The notes under the pieces were generated by a model that was not told the DNA's origin, did no database searches, and worked only from the letters and a program-made list of their open reading frames with translations. From Mugil cephalus (taxonomy: Eukaryota > Chordata > Actinopteri > Mugiliformes > Mugilidae): DNA of 64,000 bases. The position numbers and the translations under genes are program-made. This document shows, piece after piece, positions 58,332 through 64,000 of this stretch; within the stretch, counting starts at the first letter, position 1, and the number at the start of each line of letters is the position of its first letter. The stretch covers positions 15,693,913-15,757,912 of the forward strand of contig NC_061783.1 of assembly GCF_022458985.1 (NCBI RefSeq), given 5' to 3'.

Positions 58332-60737
58332 AAAAAAAAAAAAACAAACAAAAAACAAACAAAACAAAAACAAATATAAAACAAAAAGTAAAAACCAACA
58401 GCATTTTTTTTCCATGACTTAAGAATCATAATTACAAACTTTCAACGAGTGGAAGAAGGTTTTTTTTTTTTTGACAAACTGTACACATCACAAAATGTCC
58501 GCCAGTCTGCCATTTACAATGCTTGCATCTTATTTTGTGATTGTCTAAAAATAACTAAACGAATCACACAAAACACACAAATACAAGTACAAGCATCATA
58601 CAATGACCGCTATCACAAAACGGAACCGCTTCCTATTTGAAAGAAAAACAAAAAAATAATAACATGATATTGGGCTGACAGATGTTTCTTTTGTGTCTGT
58701 CACCGTTTAAAAATATCATTAACATTTTTATGTTGGTTTGTTTTTTTAGTGTTCAACACTTTGCAGCAAAAAACAAGGAGTACATTTCTCCTCAAAAAGT
58801 AATATTATTAACAATATTCAGCGACAAAGGTGTCGTTGCTGAGTCACTGTCATGTCCAAATGCCTTCTGTGTCCATTTTTGACATTCTTCTCGCTCATGC
58901 AGTACATAGATGAATTTTTATTTATAGGCAACGAAAACTCAGCTTAAGTTTTTATGTCATCAGGACAGTTACGGTGAGATATTCTGGACATTAAAAAAAT
59001 CATTTTCCTCCAAGCTTAAGTGTCTTCATTATAGTAATACAAACGGAAGAAATTATAATATTATAATAATAATAATAATCATAATACATTTAGGGCTGAG
59101 TCCTGTACAGTACAATAATAAACAAAATCCATTTTTCAAGATATTGCTTTTAGAGACACTCCTCAATGTAAAGTGTGTATATTTACATAACTTGGCACTG
59201 TTGGCCTTCAGCTTCCTGTTCCCTCTCTCCCTCCATCAGTGTCTCATTCTCACCACGTCTCTGTCAGTTTACCACACTGGGACATTGCAGACGGTCCCCT
59301 TTTAGCAGAGGCATTTTTTTGAGGGGGGGGCGGGGCGGGGGGAGAAATCTCATCAAATATCACAATTTCTTTTTTTTTTTTTTTTTAAAACATTCTCCAT
59401 GGCAACCAGGAACATAGTCAGAAGACAAAAAAAAGGATCTTGAATCCCTCCCATTCCCAATATACAGTTACACCTCCCCACCCGTCACAGAATATAAGAA
59501 AATATGACCATCACGATACATTTCATGTTAAGTATTGTTTTTCCATAGTTTTCTTAAAACTGTTAATTGCCATCGAGCCCTTAAATTTTTTGTCAGTTTT
59601 TTTTTTTTAAAAAGGTACATTTTTTCATGAAATCTGGCAGAGTACAGACACGCACACACTCGCACGCAAGGCAGTCGGAGCACGGCTGTGTAAGGCGTTA
59701 CAGTTGGAGCCGGTGTCCCCCGTCCCTGCCTGATTTAGTTAAGCTGGTGAATCATGTTACTTCAAAAACCAGGGGCGAAGCTGACTGCCTCACGTGAAAG
59801 TAAAAAATAATAACAAAATCCTTTTGACTGACAAAAAAGCGCACACTCAACCTTCCCCTCCCTCCCTTTCCTCTCCTCTAAAAACACCACAGGCCTCTTC
59901 TGTTCCTAAATGAGTTTACTACAGTATAACAGGAAAAAGATAATAGACTTTTTAAACTCGCTTTTTTTTTCTTTTTTTTTTCGTCAAACTGCATCATCCA
60001 ATACTGAGAGTGTTAGTGTGTTTTATTATAGATACATTACACAGAGCTTCACAATAGCCATGGTACCAAAAGTGCAGTTCACCACCCTAGTTCTCTCTTT
60101 CTCAAGAGCAGCATCTGAGCACACTGCTCATCTTAACTTTTCTCCTATGACATTTTCCCCCCACGGTCCCGGCGCAGATCTCCTCCCATCCGTTTCATTT
60201 TTTATTTTTTTTTCCATTGCAGCTAGGTCCCACTAGGGGGAACAATTCTCCAGCATTCACATCCCCACTGACTGAAACAAGCCCTCCCTCCCCCTCTATC
60301 CATCCTTATTCAGTACCACTTGTTTCATTTCTGATGCTAGCTAGTGGAATTCATCGACCCATGTTTGTAATGTTCAATGCATTTAAGTGCATGGGTTTTT
60401 CTCCTATATTCTTTTTTTTCTTTTATCTCTTTTAAACATGTTTTGCATGATACTACTTAAATAAGCCAGAAGTCTGCGTCAGCTTTCTTTGTGCTCCTTG
60501 AGAACCCTTGAAAAGCTGAAATTGCCATGGAGTCAGCGCTTCCAAACCCCCTCCACCCTCTCAGAGTTGAGATGACAGTCTTGGAAGAGGTAAACTGGAA
60601 GAGGCCCCCAGGGATGCATTGTGGTCCTTAATGGCAGGATAACCAACAATGCTCATTTCCCTTCTTGCTGTCTCTCCGTTTTCTGCCCTTTGCTCACTAT
60701 GGTGAAAGGCAGTGTGCTTGACAGGCACGTAGAAACG
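58332..60737 (-). other. ash1l: ash1l 3' UTR
   Basis: About 2.4 kb lies between the ash1l stop and its candidate poly(A) signal, with no coding exon. It contains several poly-A/T runs on +, including a run of about 18 T at 59371-59387 and an A-rich block at 58332-58390. A UTR of this size is plausible for ash1l. Confidence 0.6.
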
Positions 60738-63700
60738 TCATTTTCTGCCAACGAAATCACCGAATCCGAGTGTCCGCCGCCGTAGCCGCCGCCCTGCACC
60801 TTCCTCAAGGAGATAAGTGACATCTATGGCTACAGAGAGAGACAGGAGGGGAATTAGCAGCTTACACACAAACACATAAGACATATTGTGTCAAAGAATC
60901 AGCAGAGGTGATGTGTATTTTATCATACGGATGTATTTTGCTTTTAAATGCTTTTGTCAGGTGTGTTAAGACATTGAATTCTCTCCTTACACATGTCCTT
61001 CCGTTGTTTATCATCAAACATTTCCTGCGGCTGCTTTAAGCATGAAGACAGGTCATGTTGGTGCGTGTGGAAGGACTCAGTAAGACACAGCTGAAGGGTA
61101 AAGACTGGGAAACCTCTATGTTTATGTTACTGCCAGCAAACTCGACGAGAGAAAACCAATGTATTAGTGTCACCGCCTTCTGCGTGCGTTCACTGATCCA
61201 CATATGTATATTTTTCTCCCGGCAACAGACACAGGACGTATTCACAGGAAGGCCTGTGCTACTGGAGACGCTGTGTACCCGTGCAGCCCATACATCGCCC
61301 TGGAAAATGCCTGTGGTCTACCTCTGTTAAATATTTTTTTACTTCAGTAACTGTTTATGTTTTGGTTAAATCGAGACTTGTAACATTTATTATCATTGTG
61401 CCATTTTTATCATGTAAATAGAGGTAGAACAAGCAGTACCGGCTCCAAATATCGGCTCAGAAAAATCAGCAGCACGCATCAGCGATGGTACATGGCTGAA
61501 AGAAATCGGTATCGGCCCTAAAAAAATCCATATCGTTCGATCTCCACTCCCTAACCCATTTTATCCCGTCACAAAGAAAACAATGCTCTACTTTCTGGTT
61601 TGAGATCGACTCCAAACAAAAGGTTTAATCTAACATGACAATGTGAAGATTTTTTTTTTTTTTTTATAATGACTTTTAGACACGAGCTTTACAGCACAAA
61701 GGAAGAAGCTGCTGACTTTATACTAGAAACACAGACGCTGCTTGACTGATATATTAATGGTCTTTAACCAAAATAAAATGTCACCTGAAACATGCTTTAA
61801 AAATTGAGATTATCCATTAAGGGCTTTACTAGATTAAGGTAATATTATCTAGATACAACAACAACCAATTGCTCTCAAACTTGATTTCTGAAAGAACACA
61901 CAAGTATGGGCGAACTTCAGCTACCAGTCCTAGCTAGCGCATACTTAAAGTGGCATATAATAGGTTAATTATTTATTTATTAGGCAGAGTGTTAAAGTAT
62001 TAAGTTAAATTTTTATTATTCCAGACCCTATTGATGGAGAAATCATAAGCAGTGAATATTTTGACATGTTTAAATGATGTGCAACAGCAACCCTCATTCA
62101 TCTGTTGACCTACCCCCCTGCTTTGTTCCCGGTCCCTCACCGTTCTTGCTGGGTGTTCTGTGCAGCAGATCCAGCAGAATCTTATTGAGTCGTTCCCTCT
62201 GAGCCTCCCTCCTGCCCAGCGCCGGGTGGTGAAGAGGTGATGAAGCAGAGGACGACGGCAGCTCGAGCATCTCTCCTATCCTCTCAGTGGACGCTTCCTC
62301 CAGCTCCTTGCGTTCCTCGGTCTCCTGTCCTTCCTCCTCTTCCTCCTCCTCCTCCTCCTCCTCATCCCCCTCTCTTTCGCGCTCCGCTCTTCTGGACTTG
62401 GCCGAAAGCAGTTCCGAATCCTCCGTAGCCACGTCCATGTCGTCCTCCACTCCCCTCCCGTCTTCCGCCTCGGGGGGAAAGTCCTCACCGCGGTCGCAGG
62501 AGGAGCCGTCATCCTCGCAGCCTCCGGATTCTTTGGGTCGTTCGCTTTTCCAGGCCGACCGGCCGCCGTTCCTCTTGTAGTTGTCGGGAACATAATGAGG
62601 CTGCAAGAGTCAGACCCGGATCAAACAGTGTTAGCGCCGTTTCATGCAGCTCGCTAAGGTTTCAGATAGTTGAAGGTTTGCAAATGTGAGCTGTATTGTT
62701 TCATCCATCTCAATGTCTCAAAGTGTTAAATACTAAGCACACAAGAGGAAACTTTTGTTTTTATTTGCTTTAAACATTACAATCATCTCTGTATTTTTAA
62801 ATAAAACCATCACCAAATTTCAACTGTTTTATTTATTTATTTTTTAATCTAATAACAATTAAATGCAGTTAATTTTCAGTGCTGCAGTAACTGCAGAAAG
62901 CAAGCAGTCATGCTGCTGTTAAAACGACTGCCCCTAGACGGGGCGTAACACTGTCTTAAATAATTTAACCCTGAGGAGGACTCTAATACGCCTTGTAGTC
63001 AGAATTGCCCCAAAAAAATCCCCAAACAAACAAGTACAAATAGAAAGAAGATGTACAGCTTCAAAGTCCTGGCAGATGGTTTACTGGCAAGTTTACTGTC
63101 GAGGTGAGTGAACTGAGCAGCTATACTGGGGAAAAAATGGGAATAATTTCCATTAACGCATGTTAACTGTGGGAATCAGGCATTTAGCCGTGAGTGAATT
63201 TTTTTAATCCACCGCCCTAAAAATAAACTTGCCAACACAAGTGACAAGATTACAAAGCGGCTACTTTGATGTGGTTTCCTGTGGGTAACATTACACCTCC
63301 ACCTGAGATTGAGGCTGGCTATACAGCCATACAGGCTGTCTATACACTGTGAGGGAGATGAGACGGAGAGACAAAATACGCCCTGGCCTGTAATATTACC
63401 TCCACTCTTAAAATATCTTTCAGCGTTTATAAATCGGTAACGGATCCCACCCCGGCCGCCCCCAAATGTCAGGACCCCCGAATCACTCTCACCGAGAAGT
63501 CTCTTTTGGGTGTGAGTCGCTTGGGGAAGTGGTTGAAGGCGTATGGCTTGGTGCAGACTGGGTAGCGGTTCCGATGGATCTTGTAGAAGAGGTGGGCCGA
63601 CTTGTCCAAGCGGTAATCACAAATGTACACATCCTGCTCTTTCACACCCTTCGGCCGTCCTGCAGGAAAAATGTATTGAGTATTAGAAAAGGAATTGCTG

Positions 63701-64000
63701 TAATTAAGTCACATTAGAAGAGCAAGCGCTTGTTTATTTGATGTGGTGCATGTTGGTTGAAGCTTGTCTGAGTTCAGAAACGCCCATAATTGCAATATTA
63801 ACCTTCATCTTTGAGCATTGTCCTTCTTCATGTACACAGAACATTTGCCCCAAAGAAATTGAGCAATTCAAATTATATTAAATGAAATCCAGGTGGATTT
63901 AGAGACTGAAATCAACATGTGAATGTAAAATTGTGTGTTTATCATCTCACCCTTGCAGTAAGTGTAGAGATCGAGGACACAGCATGTTCCCACCACCGCC
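60738..64000 (-). CDS. ash1l: Histone methyltransferase ASH1L, C-terminal exons (partial)
   Basis: ASH1L is a very large nuclear H3K36 methyltransferase of the Trithorax group. Only its 3' end is present; the SET domain and everything upstream lie beyond 64000. Exons in transcript order: 63951 to beyond 64000, 63493-63659, 62141-62600, 60738-60829. Seen: the end of the BAH domain ([40 protein letters not shown]), [20 protein letters not shown], a fish-variable acidic region with a run of Glu, [20 protein letters not shown], and the tail [20 protein letters not shown] ending FVGRK. These match human ASH1L in order. Phases are consistent across the three complete joins. The stop is at 60738-60740. 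Confidence 0.95.
60830..62140 (-). other. ash1l penultimate-to-last exon intron
   Basis: The intron lies between the last two ash1l exons. Around 61430-61550 it contains ATCGGTATCGGCCCTAAAAA and ATATCGTTCGATCTCC, resembling the end of an interspersed DNA-element repeat common in vertebrates. A poly-T run lies near 61650. No exon is seen. The next intron (62601-63492) shows only AT-rich simple sequence. Confidence 0.45.
62337..62363 (-). repeat. In-frame GAG/GAA (poly-Glu) repeat in ash1l
   Basis: A (CTC)n-type tract on + is read in - as an uninterrupted run of about eleven glutamates. It is a length-variable acidic tract in the C-terminal tail of ASH1L. Confidence 0.85.

Noticed and set aside
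59175-60435. Several short open frames on + in the ash1l 3' UTR
   Set aside because: They are short, with poly-Phe/Ser from T-rich tracts and no splice support.

Overview
The window is vertebrate nuclear DNA, almost certainly from a ray-finned (teleost, probably percomorph) fish. Six protein-coding genes are visible. All are split by GT-AG introns, and exon phases close perfectly in every gene I could reconstruct in full. The spaces between exons hold simple repeats, poly-T/poly-A runs and decayed teleost-type dispersed repeats. No prokaryotic, viral or organellar genes were seen.

Layout, left to right: (1) snx27 on +, 238-11628 (sorting nexin 27: PDZ, PX and FERM-like modules), with an alternative 49-nt penultimate exon that switches the reading frame of the last exon. 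(2) About 14 kb of snx27 3' UTR and intergenic DNA (11629-25891) with no convincing coding exon. (3) A neuronal alpha-7-type nicotinic acetylcholine receptor subunit on -, 25892-39070, ten coding exons, 571 aa. (4) A 5.8-kb divergent promoter region between this receptor and the next gene. (5) A kcnn3-like small-conductance calcium-activated potassium channel on +, 44897-49529, nine coding exons, 693 aa. (6) rps27 on -, 50424-52175, four coding exons, 84 aa. (7) lrrc71 on -, 53823-57875, sixteen coding exons, 474 aa. (8) The 3' end of ash1l on -, 60738 to beyond 64000, carrying the end of the BAH domain and the C-terminal tail.

The human counterparts of snx27, rps27, kcnn3, ash1l and lrrc71 all lie on chromosome 1q21-q23, so the window is a shuffled but recognisable piece of that synteny block. 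The alpha-7-type receptor has no counterpart that I know of at the human locus, which fits the fish/non-mammalian chrna11 lineage. The genes do not form an operon-like unit. They mix housekeeping (rps27), membrane trafficking (snx27), neuronal excitability (receptor and SK channel), cilium (lrrc71) and chromatin (ash1l) functions.

The most interesting noncoding object is a duplicated structured RNA on the rps27 strand. One copy lies in rps27 intron 3 (50534-50770). The other (49934-50185) lies just past the rps27 poly(A) signal, between the converging 3' ends of kcnn3 and rps27. Both keep an ANANNA hinge box, an ACA box three bases from the inferred 3' end, and matching stems, although the DNA around the core has diverged. 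This looks like an unusually long box H/ACA RNA that I cannot assign to a named family.

All exon boundaries were read by eye from splice signals, reading frame and remembered protein families. No alignment or folding program was run.
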